A stretch of 64,000 nucleotides of DNA. Source: CAYYWP01 sp050176585 (lineage in GTDB: Bacteria; Desulfobacterota; Binatia; HRBIN30; CADEER01). Under the pieces are notes generated by a model that was not told the origin of the DNA, searched no databases, and worked only from the letters and a program-made list of their open reading frames with translations. Each line of letters starts with the position of its first letter. Positions within the stretch are counted from its first letter, which is position 1. Of the stretch, positions 44,901 through 52,923 are shown piece after piece. The stretch covers positions 62,001-126,000 of the forward strand of contig JBFXHX010000004.1 in the NCBI GenBank assembly GCA_050176585.1, read 5' to 3'. The translations under genes were made by a program, and so were the position numbers.

Positions 44901-45006
44901 CTTCTATTCGCTCATCGCCGCGCAGCACCAACCGAGCCCCGCCCACCAGCCGATACCGGACGACGGTGGCTCGATCGAAGGCGCGGCGCTCGGAACGCCG
45001 AGATAG
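41905..45006 (+). CDS. RND multidrug efflux permease (HAE1/AcrB-like)
   Basis: The 1033-residue product has the typical RND plan: N-terminal TM1 (FIKHPVLAVVVNLVILIVG), two large periplasmic loops, and 12 helices. TM4 contains GLVVDDAIVVVENVERH with the two proton-relay Asp residues, and TM10 contains GLIAKNGILIVEFAN with the relay Lys. Motif A-like TIYVGASAETVRGFLTTPIE is present. It is driven by the proton motive force and works with the MFP gene just upstream (20 bp). Substrate range cannot be predicted, but regulation by the adjacent TetR suggests toxic hydrophobic compounds. Confidence 0.95.
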   Translation: MDMRSFTDVFIKHPVLAVVVNLVILIVGWRSLMSLPIQQYPKIESSTIIITTIYVGASAETVRGFLTTPIERAVSAISGVDYIESTSRAGVSTVTVRLKLNHNSTAGLAEVTARLQQVRSELPEEAEPPVVEVQRADRPYGTFYISFSSSERSVPAVTDWLVRTLQPHFSTIPGVQRITIEGGRQIAMRVWIDPDRLAALNLSPGDVHGALQRNNYLAAVGQTKGNLVQVNLLANTDLRSAQEFKDLIVAERDGSIVRLSDVARVELGAEEAEMVAKLDEREGVYLGVFPMVGSNEIEVAHRLRAEMARIEPTLPKDIHMRLAFDGAQFMEEALTEITKTLVETIIIVGLVVFLFMGSVRTALVPLVAMPVSLVGAGIVMLAFGFSLNLLTILAIVLSVGLVVDDAIVVVENVERHVQLGKSRMEAALAGARELIGPIVAMTITLATVYAPIGFQGGLTGSLFLEFAITLAAAVVVSGFVALTLSPVMSSYFVHPHGQEGRLTALVDRGFNLVRRVYARLLDAALEMRWAIVAGALLVMAAAWPLYTFSGRELAPVEDQSHISLFLEASPDASLAATNRESLKVVKAVKVLPEAEEMWSMVSHWGGFGGIDMHSWKQRGRSTHEMYGEVFGIVSQIPGLRVFPRLDPPLPNPGQYDVELVLQSDASAEQMLDLTEAVMAAGWQSGKFLYVDTDLKIDLPEARVVLDREQVADLGLDLASIAQELGTLLGGNYVNRFNFFERSYKVIPQIGDADRATVAPLLDLKIKTPDGELVPVSTFTRIETSTAPRTLNRFQQRNAVRVFGGVKPGVTKEEGLRVLEEAALGASGPAIALDHAGESRQIRREGGALTVTLGFAVVLIYLVLAAQFHSFRDPLIVLLGSVPLAISGALVFSFLDLTTLNIYSQVGLITLVGLIAKNGILIVEFANTLQQRGLSKLDALREASLTRLRPVLMTSAATVFGHLPLVLVSGPGAEARNSIGTVLVAGMTVGTVFTLFVVPVFYSLIAAQHQPSPAHQPIPDDGGSIEGAALGTPR

Positions 45007-45158
45007 CTCGACACTTGTCGCAAACCCTCAGGCATCGTATGCCGCCGTCGCATCACACCGGTTCTCGGGGCTGCTTTTTGGCCGCGTTGCTTCATGATCA
45101 TGGAGATGGACATCGGGCGATCATCTGATCAGTGATACGGAGGGAGGGCCGACGACCC

Positions 45159-46346
45159 ATGAGCTCGATCATTCAAGAACGGCTCGGGCGCGACGGAGGT
45201 AGCTTCGCGGATGCCGTAAAGCCGCTGAGTCACGCGTGGACGCTGCCGCCGTGGTGCTACACGTCGCGCGAATTCTACGACTTCGAGGTGCGGAACGTTT
45301 TGATGAACGACTGGGTATGCGTGGGCCGCGCCGATCAGGTTCCGAAGCCGGGCGATTACATGACCATGCGGCTTTTTGGCGAGCCGTTGGTGGTCGTGCG
45401 CGACCTCGACGGCCAGGTCCGCGTGCTGTCGACGGTCTGCCGTCACCGCGGCATGGAGGTCGTGCAAGGACAGGGCAACCTCCGCAATTTCGAGTGCCCG
45501 TACCACGCGTGGACTTACTCCCTGCGCGGCGAGCTGATGGGTGCCCCCGAGATGGGCAAGAGCGCCGGCTTCGACCGCAAGAGCTGCGCGCTGCCATCGC
45601 TGCCGCTGGAACAGTGGGAGGGATTCCTGTTCGTCAACCTCGACGGCACCGCGGCGCCACTCGCGCCGAGGCTGGCGCCGCTCTCTGAGCAGATCCGCAA
45701 CTGGCGGCCGAGTGAGATGCAGGCGCTGCCACCGCTGGTCTACGAATGCCCGTGGAACTGGAAGGTGATGGTCGAGAACTTCATCGAGTGCTACCACCAC
45801 CTCGGTCTGCATCGGCAGTCGATCGAGCCCGCGATGCCGGGGCGGATGACGTGGACGGAGGAGTGGAACGGCCAGTGGGTGATCGTGCACCTGCCGACCG
45901 TGAACGAACAGGTGGGGCTGTCGGGCGACAAGGGCCTCAGCAGCGACACGCCGTTCCCGACCATCCAGACGCTGGACGCGCAACAGCGCCGGGAGGGCGT
46001 GATCGTGGTCGTCTTGCCGATACAGCTGATGTTCATGCTGCCCGACAGCATGGTCTACTACCACGTGTTTCCGGAGGACGTGGATCGCATCACGCTGCGG
46101 ATCACCGTCTGCGTGCCGCCGGAGAGCCGCGCGCTGCCGGATTTCGAGAGCCGCTTCCAGATGGCGATCAAGGGCATCGAGACCTTCAATAGCGAAGACA
46201 TGCAGGCGTGTGCCTCGGTACAGCGAGGACTGTCGTCGCGCTACGCGGCGCCGGGCCGCTACAGCCACCTGGAAGATCCGGTATGGCAGGTGGGCCGGTT
46301 CGTCGCCGAGCGCATCCAGGCGGCTCTGCGAACGGCCGCCGCCTGA
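45159..46346 (+). CDS. Rieske non-heme iron oxygenase, alpha subunit
   Basis: The 395-residue product starts at ATG 45159 behind GGAGGGAGGG. The Rieske domain has VCRHRGMEVV and FECPYHAWTYSLRGEL (CxH and CxxH ligands). The catalytic domain has WNWKVMVENFIECYHHLGLH with the His ligands of the mononuclear iron. It hydroxylates or demethylates an aromatic or aliphatic substrate, needing a ferredoxin and reductase not found nearby. The luciferase-like oxidoreductase 70 bp downstream on the same strand may supply or use reduced flavin/F420 in the same pathway. The substrate is unknown. Confidence 0.9.
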   Translation: MSSIIQERLGRDGGSFADAVKPLSHAWTLPPWCYTSREFYDFEVRNVLMNDWVCVGRADQVPKPGDYMTMRLFGEPLVVVRDLDGQVRVLSTVCRHRGMEVVQGQGNLRNFECPYHAWTYSLRGELMGAPEMGKSAGFDRKSCALPSLPLEQWEGFLFVNLDGTAAPLAPRLAPLSEQIRNWRPSEMQALPPLVYECPWNWKVMVENFIECYHHLGLHRQSIEPAMPGRMTWTEEWNGQWVIVHLPTVNEQVGLSGDKGLSSDTPFPTIQTLDAQQRREGVIVVVLPIQLMFMLPDSMVYYHVFPEDVDRITLRITVCVPPESRALPDFESRFQMAIKGIETFNSEDMQACASVQRGLSSRYAAPGRYSHLEDPVWQVGRFVAERIQAALRTAAA

Positions 46347-46417
46347 GCCAGCGGAGCTCCGTGCGAGACGCTGCGCCGCGGATGTCACCGCGGCGCGGCG
46401 ATGAGGAGACCTGTCAC

Positions 46418-47311
46418 ATGACAACGTCGCTGCCGATGAGCCTCGATACCCTTGGCGCGTACTGCTTTCTCGACGGTCTCAGCGGGCCGGAAACGGCCCG
46501 GCTCGCGCGGAAGCTGGAGAAGCTCGGCTACGGCGCCCTCTGGTACGTCGAAGAGCACGGTCGCGACACATTCGCGCATGCGTCGTTCCTGCTCGCGCAT
46601 ACGGAAAGGCTCGTGCTGGCCGCCGGCATCGCCAACGTGTTCAAGCGCGAACCGGCGGCGATGATCGGGGGCGCCAGGACGCTCGCCGAGCTCTACGACG
46701 GCCGCTACATCCTCGGATTGGGCGTCAGTGAGAAGACGTTCAACGCCGAGAACCTCGGCATTCGCTACGAGCGACCGGTCAGCCACATGCGGGAGTACCT
46801 GGCGAAGATGCGGTCGCTGCCGTACATCGCGCCGCGCCCGACCGAAGATCCGCCGATCGTCCTCGGCGCGGTCTTGCCGAAGATGATCGAGCTCGCGGCG
46901 GCCGAGACGCACGGCACTCACACGTACTTCGTTCCGCCGGAGCATACCGCGCGGACGCGCGCGGCCATCGGCCCCGACAAGTGGATCTGTGCCGAGCAGG
47001 CGGTGCTGCTCGAGTCAGACGCGGCGAAAGCGCGCGCCGCCGCGCGCGAGTATATGGCCTTCTATCTCACCATGCCGTCGCTCAGAAAAATGCTGCACAA
47101 CTGCGGCTTCAGCGATGCGGAGATGGCCAATGGCGGTAGCGATCGCCTGGTCGACGCGCTCGTCGTCTGGGGCGACGAGGACAAGCTGCGCGAACGCATT
47201 TGCGCGCTGTACGAAGCCGGCGCCACCCACGTGTGCATCCTGCCGTTGCATTGCGACGGTGGGCTCAACCCCGACGAACGCACCTTCGAAGCACTGGCGC
47301 CAGGTCGTTGA
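46418..47311 (+). CDS. Luciferase-like flavin/F420 oxidoreductase (TIGR03620-like)
   Basis: The 297-residue product starts at ATG 46418 after GAGGAGACC. It has the TIM-barrel LLM hallmarks: LGYGALWYVEEHGRDTFAHA, VLAAGIANVFKREPAAMIGG, ARTLAELYDGRYILGLGVSE near residues 85-105, and PIVLGAVLPKMIELAAAETH. Members use F420 or FMN to oxidise alcohols, alkanes or ketones, or to act on xenobiotics. It follows a Rieske oxygenase on the same strand and converges on a MmgE/PrpD gene. Cofactor and substrate are unassigned. Confidence 0.85.
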   Translation: MTTSLPMSLDTLGAYCFLDGLSGPETARLARKLEKLGYGALWYVEEHGRDTFAHASFLLAHTERLVLAAGIANVFKREPAAMIGGARTLAELYDGRYILGLGVSEKTFNAENLGIRYERPVSHMREYLAKMRSLPYIAPRPTEDPPIVLGAVLPKMIELAAAETHGTHTYFVPPEHTARTRAAIGPDKWICAEQAVLLESDAAKARAAAREYMAFYLTMPSLRKMLHNCGFSDAEMANGGSDRLVDALVVWGDEDKLRERICALYEAGATHVCILPLHCDGGLNPDERTFEALAPGR

Positions 47312-47348
47312 CGCCCAAGCACGCCATCTCCGCTCCCGGCGGGAGAAG

Positions 47349-48656
47349 TCAGCTCAGCGTATCGATCAAGGCGGTCGCGGAGATGCGATCGAGCTCGCTG
47401 ACCGCGTCGCGAAAGTGGGTGTAGTCGGGCCGCCCAGCTTCGCGCCATAGCGCCGCGGCCCATGCGTCGAGTGACGCCCAATCGCTCGCCAGCTCCGCCC
47501 CGCCGTCGAGCAGCGTATCCGACAGCATCGCACCGCCCGCGAGCTGCAGCTCGATGCGGCAGGAGAGCGGCGGGAGCGCGGCATCATCGCGCACGTCGGT
47601 CGCGGCGATCAGCCGGTTGCGGTCCGCGCGCCCGAGGTCGAACAAATCGCCGAACGCGAAGCCGCGGTTCACCAGGACCGAGGCACAGCAGAACGCGGCG
47701 CTCATCAGCACGTCCGAGAACGACCGGAACGGCCCCTTGTTCAGCGTGCCCGGGTAGCGCATCTCGGCCGGGTTCATGGCGATGGTGACGCGCTCGATGC
47801 GCGCGGGGTCGGCGGCCGCTTTCGACGCCAGGCGCTCGCTCAGTTGCACGATCGGCTGGCAGATGCCGCTCACGGGGTAGCGTTTGATCACCGTCTCGAG
47901 GATTGCGCGGTCGGCATCGAAATCGGCCGCCACGTCCTCGAAGCGCGGCGTGCAGTCCGCCAGCGCCCGATAGAAGCCGGCCTGGCCGTCCAATGCGTGC
48001 GCGGCGCCGCGGACGCCATGGCGCGTGAGGTCCACGGCGAGCAGGCCGTTGCTCGCCGCTGCCGCCGCGTGCAGCTGCCATTCGTCGCTGCCGTCGACCC
48101 AGCACTGGGTCAGCCCGCCGGTCAGCGATGCGGCGATGGCGATCGCGTTCGCAAGCCCGCGCGCATCCAGCCCCGCCATCCGCCCGACGGCGGCCGCCGC
48201 GCCGAACGGCGTGTACAGTCCGGTGGCGCGCAGTCCTTTGGGATTGGTGCGGGGCGAGAACGCGCGCGACATGCCCGTGCACGCGGCGTAGCCGACGGCG
48301 AATGCGTCGAGCAGCGCCTCGCCCGAAGCGTCCACCCGCTCGGCGGCCGCCAGCGCCGCCGGCATCACCACGGTAGCGCTGTGCAGCTTGCCGATCGGAT
48401 CGAAGTCGTCCTGCGTCCGCGCGTGCATTGCCGCGGCGTTGTAGAACGCCGCGTCGCGCGCCGCCGCCGTCCGGCGGCCGTTGAAGAGGAAGTGACCGGA
48501 CGAGCTCGGCACGGGCTCAGGCAACCGCACGTAGGGGACGCCGGCCACCGCGACCGAGAAGTTGGCGAGCACGCAGCACTTGAGCTTCTCTCGCGCGGCG
48601 CCGTCGAGCGCGGCCCACGACACGTTTGCGAGTGTCTCACCTATCGGTTGAATCAT
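47349..48656 (-). CDS. MmgE/PrpD-family dehydratase-like protein
   Basis: The 435-residue product fits MmgE/PrpD, a family that includes 2-methylcitrate dehydratase. It has a helical first domain (LKCCVLANFSVAVAGVPYVR, NGRRTAAARDAAFYNAAAMH with the family A-x-x-N-A-x-x-x-H pattern, HSATVVMPAALAAAERVDAS), GRMAGLDARGLANAIAIAAS, and a second alpha/beta domain (SGICQPIVQLSERLASKAAA). It lies 32 bp after the cobalamin-binding subunit of an acyl-CoA mutase and is probably cotranscribed, implying dehydration or isomerisation of a branched acid in the same route. The exact substrate is unknown. Confidence 0.85.
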   Translation of the reverse strand: MIQPIGETLANVSWAALDGAAREKLKCCVLANFSVAVAGVPYVRLPEPVPSSSGHFLFNGRRTAAARDAAFYNAAAMHARTQDDFDPIGKLHSATVVMPAALAAAERVDASGEALLDAFAVGYAACTGMSRAFSPRTNPKGLRATGLYTPFGAAAAVGRMAGLDARGLANAIAIAASLTGGLTQCWVDGSDEWQLHAAAAASNGLLAVDLTRHGVRGAAHALDGQAGFYRALADCTPRFEDVAADFDADRAILETVIKRYPVSGICQPIVQLSERLASKAAADPARIERVTIAMNPAEMRYPGTLNKGPFRSFSDVLMSAAFCCASVLVNRGFAFGDLFDLGRADRNRLIAATDVRDDAALPPLSCRIELQLAGGAMLSDTLLDGGAELASDWASLDAWAAALWREAGRPDYTHFRDAVSELDRISATALIDTLS

Positions 48657-48688
48657 ATCTCCGCGCCTTTCGCGCCTGGGCGTTGAGC

Positions 48689-49102
48689 TCAGCCATCAGG
48701 CGGCACGCGCTCGCGAATGAACCCGATGATCTCCGCGAGCGACGCCCCCGGCCCGAACTGGCCCTCGATGCCGAGCGCGCGCAGCTCCTCGGCTTCGCCG
48801 GGCTGCGCGATGCCGCCGAGCACGACCAGCAGGTCCTCCACGCCGGCGGCGCGCAGGGCCTGCATGACCCGGCGCGACAGCGGCACGACCGCACCCGACA
48901 GGATCGACAAGCCGAGCACGTCCGCATCCTCCTCGATCACGATGCGCGCGATCTCCTCGGGCGTGCGGCGGAGCCCCGCGTAGATCACCTCCATCCCGGC
49001 GTCGCGCAGCGCCTGCGCGATCACCTTGACGCCGCGGTCGTGCCCGTCGAGCCCGACCTTGGTGACGACCACGCGGATGCGGCGAGTGCCCGCCCCCCTC
49101 AA
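48689..49102 (-). CDS. Cobalamin-binding subunit of acyl-CoA mutase
   Basis: The 137-residue B12-binding domain has KVGLDGHDRGVKVIAQALRD, containing the DxHxxG motif whose His ligates cobalt. The base-tail pocket motifs VLGLSILSGA and VVLGGIAQPGE follow, with a terminal FIRERVP helix. It pairs with the large subunit encoded one base upstream. The start is TTG 49102, one base after the large subunit's stop; an internal GTG is possible. Split small and large subunits match the archaeal and actinobacterial style of methylmalonyl- or hydroxyisobutyryl-CoA mutases. Confidence 0.9.
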   Translation of the reverse strand: MRGAGTRRIRVVVTKVGLDGHDRGVKVIAQALRDAGMEVIYAGLRRTPEEIARIVIEEDADVLGLSILSGAVVPLSRRVMQALRAAGVEDLLVVLGGIAQPGEAEELRALGIEGQFGPGASLAEIIGFIRERVPPDG

Positions 49103-49103
49103 C

Positions 49104-50789
49104 TCAGAACCTCACTGTCTCCGGAACGTACTCGCCGTACACTCGCCGCCAGACATCGCAGATCTCACCGACCGTCGCATAGGTCTGCACGCATTCCAGC
49201 ACCGCATCCATGACGTTCTCGTCGGTCGCGCACACGTTCTGCAAGCGGCCGAGGGCGCGCGCAACCGCCGCGCCGTCGCGCCGCGCGCGCAGCGCCTGCA
49301 GTTTCGCGATCTGGCGCTCCGCCGCTCCGGGATCGAGCTTGAACACCGGAATCGGCCGCTCGCCCTCGCACTGAAAGCGGTTCACGCCGACGATCACCTG
49401 GTCGCCGCGCTCGACCGCGCACTGCTCGCGGTAGGCGCCGCGCGCGAGCGCGCCGGCGACAAAGCCGTTCTTCGCCGCTTCTATCGCACCGCCCATGCGG
49501 TCGATGGTGGCGATGATCTCGGCGATCTGGCGCTCGAACTCGAGGGTGAGGCTCTCGACGTAGTACGACCCGCCGAGCGGATCGACGGTATACGGAACCC
49601 CGGTTTCGTACGCGATGATCTGGTTGGTCCGGATCGAGGTGCGCGCCGCTTCCTCGGTGGGGATACCGAGCACCTCGTCGAAGGAGGCGGTGCGCGTCTG
49701 CTCGCAACCGCCGAGGATCTGCGCGAGCGCCTGGAGGGTAATGCGCGCGACGTTGTTGAGCGGCTGCTGCGCGGTGAGGGGGCGCCCGGAGGTAGCGGCG
49801 TGCAGGCGGAAGTGCTGGGCGCGCTCGGTGGTGCCGCCGAAGCGCTCGCGTACCAGGCGCGTCCACGCCTTGCGCACCGCGCGGTACTTCGCAATCTCCT
49901 CGAAGAAGTCCATCTCCGTGCAGAAGTGCAGCTCGACGGTGTGGCCGAAGTCGTCGATGCGCATGCCCTTGCGGAGGCACGACTCGATGTACGCGATGCC
50001 GTTGCAGATCGTGAACGCCGCTTCCTCGATGCAGCTCGCGCCGGCCTGTTTCATGTGCGAGCCGGAGATCGAGATCGGCAGCCACTCGGGTGCGCGGGTG
50101 GAGCAGTACTGCACGGCGTCGGTGGCCAGGCGCACGGCGGCTTCGATCGGCAGAAATTGCGTGCCGCGCGCGACGTACTCCTTGATGGGATCGTTCTGGA
50201 TCTGGACGATGCAGTCGCCGGTCCCGGTGCCGCGCTTGGCGTACAAGGCCAGCAGCCAGGCGAACGCGATTGGCCCAATGCAGTTCGCGGTGGTGAAGAT
50301 GTGGCCGATCTTCTCGAGCGGAATGCCGTCGAACAGGCGCTCGACGTCGTCCAGCGAGGTGAGCGCGACGCCGATCTGGCCGACCTCGTCGCGCGCCATC
50401 GGGTGATCGGAATCGAAGCCGATCTGCGTCGGCAGATCGAGCGCGATCGATACGCCGCCCGTGCTGCCCTGCTCGATGAGGTAGCGGTAGCGCCGGTTCG
50501 CCTCCTCCGGCGAGCCGAACCCGGCGTACATCTCGATCGCCCAGAGCCGGCTGCGGTAGCCGCCGGGGTTGAAGCCGCGCGTGTACGGCGCCTCGCCCGG
50601 CAGGCCGACGTCGCCCTGGTAGCTCCAGCCGGCCGCCTCGAGGTCCGCCGGCGTGTATACCGGCTGGATCGGGATGCCGCTCGATGAGGTGAACGACGCT
50701 TTCCAACCGGAGGCGAGGGCGTCGTGGTTACGCTCGAGCCAGGCCTGTTGCGCGACCGCGATCGCATCGTTGCGCAGACGCTCGTTCAT
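49104..50789 (-). CDS. Acyl-CoA mutase large subunit (methylmalonyl-CoA mutase family)
   Basis: The 561-residue TIM-barrel subunit has LPGEAPYTRGFNPGGYRSRL, IALDLPTQIGFDSDHP, ISISGSHMKQAGASCIEEAA, and RTNQIIAYETGVPYTVDPLG followed by SYYVESLT, all family landmarks. It rearranges a CoA-ester skeleton with adenosylcobalamin held by the separate small subunit. Methylmalonyl-CoA mutases usually have PTMY where this protein has PGGY, so the substrate may be another acyl-CoA such as isobutyryl- or hydroxyisobutyryl-CoA. The start is ATG 50789. No MeaB-type chaperone or epimerase lies in the window. It is the first gene of a three-gene operon ending in MmgE/PrpD. Confidence 0.9.
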   Translation of the reverse strand: MNERLRNDAIAVAQQAWLERNHDALASGWKASFTSSSGIPIQPVYTPADLEAAGWSYQGDVGLPGEAPYTRGFNPGGYRSRLWAIEMYAGFGSPEEANRRYRYLIEQGSTGGVSIALDLPTQIGFDSDHPMARDEVGQIGVALTSLDDVERLFDGIPLEKIGHIFTTANCIGPIAFAWLLALYAKRGTGTGDCIVQIQNDPIKEYVARGTQFLPIEAAVRLATDAVQYCSTRAPEWLPISISGSHMKQAGASCIEEAAFTICNGIAYIESCLRKGMRIDDFGHTVELHFCTEMDFFEEIAKYRAVRKAWTRLVRERFGGTTERAQHFRLHAATSGRPLTAQQPLNNVARITLQALAQILGGCEQTRTASFDEVLGIPTEEAARTSIRTNQIIAYETGVPYTVDPLGGSYYVESLTLEFERQIAEIIATIDRMGGAIEAAKNGFVAGALARGAYREQCAVERGDQVIVGVNRFQCEGERPIPVFKLDPGAAERQIAKLQALRARRDGAAVARALGRLQNVCATDENVMDAVLECVQTYATVGEICDVWRRVYGEYVPETVRF

Positions 50790-51131
50790 GCCGACTGCTC
50801 CCTTCGCCGCCGCGTTCGTACAGCGTTCATCCGATCGGTCCTGCGTTTCCGCTCCGGTCCGCCACCGAGGCCCCAAGATCCGGCATCGGGGCCTGGCTCG
50901 CATCCATATCACCACCCAGCCTGCTGTGCAGGTGCTCGAGCGCCGATCGCGAGCGCGCCGCGGCAGCGGGCGCGGGTGTGGCGCCGCGCCGTGCAAGGCT
51001 TGCCTGCGGCCGGCTGAACGCTCTGTAAGGTTTCGCCGCGGGACGCGTTGTCGGAGCCGCTTGCACGGCGGCGGAGGGGCACGTGATTTGCTTCGATTCG
51101 TCCGCACATCACCACCGCGGAGGTTCGACGG
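50790..51131. other. Divergent promoter region with an inverted repeat
   Basis: This is 342 bp between the mutase operon and the plus-strand hypothetical gene. It holds a perfect 7-bp inverted repeat, AGGCCCC (50868-50874) and GGGGCCT (50888-50894), with a 13-base spacer, which could be a regulator site. No coding sequence is recognised. Confidence 0.4.
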
Positions 51132-51758
51132 ATGACCCAACCCGAACACGGCGAACGCCGCGCGGGCGAACGCAGTGCCGGCGGCCGCGAAACGCGAGAC
51201 GGTTCGGACATCGTGAAGGGCTGGCCCGAGGAGTCGCGCGAGGCGGCGCAGCTGGTGATCGACCGCCACGGCGAGCCGCACGAGGCGACCGACTCGCTGC
51301 TCATTTGGCACGACGTCCGGCCCTGGAAACGGATCATCGCTTCCCGCATGTTCTACCGCCACGACTTCCCCGCCCCGCACACGGATTCGGTCGAGTCCGT
51401 GCTGAGGTACAAGGTACCGCCCGCGCTCTTCTCGCCGCTGGCCGAGTTCGACGGCAGCGTCGTCGTCGAACGCACGGCGGGCGAGGTGTCGGCGCGCTGT
51501 CACGACGAAGAGGCGAACAACCTGGCGCTGAACCTGATGCACGACATCGTCACCGGCGCGAAAACGGTGGCACAGGCGCGCGCGTACTACGCGGAGGAGT
51601 TCCTCAACTACCGCCGCAAGAAACCGACCCCCTACATGGAGGGGTTGCGGTTCGAGCTTCCCGCCGGCGACACGGCCGACCCGGACGAGCGCGTGCTGTC
51701 GGACGAGGATCTCGCGCGCGCCGCCGACGAGGGCAAGCGCGCGCGCACGGAGCATTGA
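51132..51758 (+). CDS. Conserved-looking protein of unknown function
   Basis: The 208-residue product has GGAGG upstream of ATG 51132. The first 25 residues are Arg/Glu/Gly-rich and probably disordered. The rest is an alpha/beta domain with HEATDSLLIWHDVRPWKRII, LRYKVPPALFSPLAEFDGSV, RCHDEEANNLALNLMHDIV and FLNYRRKKPTPYMEGLRFEL. The His/Asp/Glu-rich HDEEANNL helix could bind a metal. I do not recognise the family. It lies 32 bp upstream of a luciferase-like F420 oxidoreductase on the same strand, so a shared pathway is plausible. Confidence 0.65.
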   Translation: MTQPEHGERRAGERSAGGRETRDGSDIVKGWPEESREAAQLVIDRHGEPHEATDSLLIWHDVRPWKRIIASRMFYRHDFPAPHTDSVESVLRYKVPPALFSPLAEFDGSVVVERTAGEVSARCHDEEANNLALNLMHDIVTGAKTVAQARAYYAEEFLNYRRKKPTPYMEGLRFELPAGDTADPDERVLSDEDLARAADEGKRARTEH

Positions 51759-51790
51759 GCACCGCGCCGCGCGCCATGGGGAGGTCCCCG

Positions 51791-52759
51791 ATGGCAAAAT
51801 TCGGCTACAAGCTGATGAGCGAAGAGCACGGTCCGCTCGCGCTGCTGCGCAATGCACAGCGCGCCGAGCAGGCCGGGTTCGACTTCGTCGCAATTTCCGA
51901 CCACTACCATCCGTGGCTGGAGGCGCAGGGGCACTCGCCCTATGCCTGGACGGTGCTCGGCGCCGTCGCCGCGCAGACGTCGCGGGTAGGGATCGCGACG
52001 GCGGTGACCTGCCCCACCCAGCGCTATCATCCCGCGATCATCGCCCAGGCGGCGGCGACCGTGGCGGTGATGAGCGGCGGCCGGTTCACGCTCGGCCTCG
52101 GCGCGGGCGAGCAGCTGAACGAGCACGTGGCCCGGGGCGCGTGGCCGGCACCGGCGGTGCGGCAGGAGATGTTGTCCGAGGCGATCGACGCCATCTGCCT
52201 GCTCTGGAAGGGCGGCATGCGCTCGTATCGCGGCCGACACGTCCTTGTGGACCGCGCTTGTGTGTTCGATCTGCCGGAGTCGCCGCCGCCGATCGCAGTC
52301 GCCGCGGGCGGGCGCGCCGGCGCGAAGCTGGCGGCGCGCAAAGGCGCCGGTCTGATCGCGACCGAGCCCAAAGCGGAGCTGATCGAGGCATGGCGCCAGG
52401 CCCGCGGCGACGACGGAGCGCCGAAATACGGCGAGGTGTCGCTCTGCTGGGCAGCGGAAGAGGAAGCGGCGATCGACACCGCGCACGAGCTCTTCCGCTG
52501 GTCGCTTACCGGTTGGAAGGTGATGGCCGAGCTGCCCAATCCCGCCAACTTCGCAGCCGCCAGCCGCCACATCCGCCGCGAGGACGTCGCGAAGAACATC
52601 GCCTGCGGACCCGATCCCGAGCGGCACCTGCAATCGATCCGCCGCTTTGTGGACGCCGGCTTCGATCACGTGATCCTGGTCGGCATCGGCCCCGATCAGG
52701 AGGGGTTCATCCGGTTCTGGGAGAAGGAGCTGGCGCCGCGGTTGCGCTCCCCCTCCTAA
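51791..52759 (+). CDS. F420-dependent LLM oxidoreductase (TIGR03557-like)
   Basis: The 322-residue product starts at ATG 51791, six bases after GGGAGG. The sequence opens KFGYKLMSEEHGPLALLRNA, with FDFVAISDHYHPWLEAQGHS, VLGAVAAQTSRVGIATAVTC, GGRFTLGLGAGEQLNEHV and PPIAVAAGGRAGAKLAARKG. The ISDHYHPW segment and GAGEQLNEHV are characteristic of F420-dependent glucose-6-phosphate dehydrogenase-like enzymes. It probably transfers hydride between F420 and an alcohol or sugar. Use of F420 is family-based inference. It follows the hypothetical gene at 51132 closely. Confidence 0.9.
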   Translation: MAKFGYKLMSEEHGPLALLRNAQRAEQAGFDFVAISDHYHPWLEAQGHSPYAWTVLGAVAAQTSRVGIATAVTCPTQRYHPAIIAQAAATVAVMSGGRFTLGLGAGEQLNEHVARGAWPAPAVRQEMLSEAIDAICLLWKGGMRSYRGRHVLVDRACVFDLPESPPPIAVAAGGRAGAKLAARKGAGLIATEPKAELIEAWRQARGDDGAPKYGEVSLCWAAEEEAAIDTAHELFRWSLTGWKVMAELPNPANFAAASRHIRREDVAKNIACGPDPERHLQSIRRFVDAGFDHVILVGIGPDQEGFIRFWEKELAPRLRSPS

Positions 52760-52923
52760 GCTAGTGTAGCCGCGGCACCGGGGGCCCCTCGGCATCACGG
52801 CAGCGATGCCCGGGCGGGGGAAACGGCACCCATCTCCGCTTCGCCGGGCGGCGCTCCGCGCCGCGTCCGGTCACCAGGTCGCGCGGCTACACGGCGTGTG
52901 CGTGGCGCGGAGACCCGCGGCGT

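Noticed and set aside
50790..51893. N-terminal extension of the mutase large subunit by up to 368 codons
   Set aside because: The extension has no homology, overlaps two plus-strand genes, and the ATG at 50789 matches where the family's N-terminus begins.
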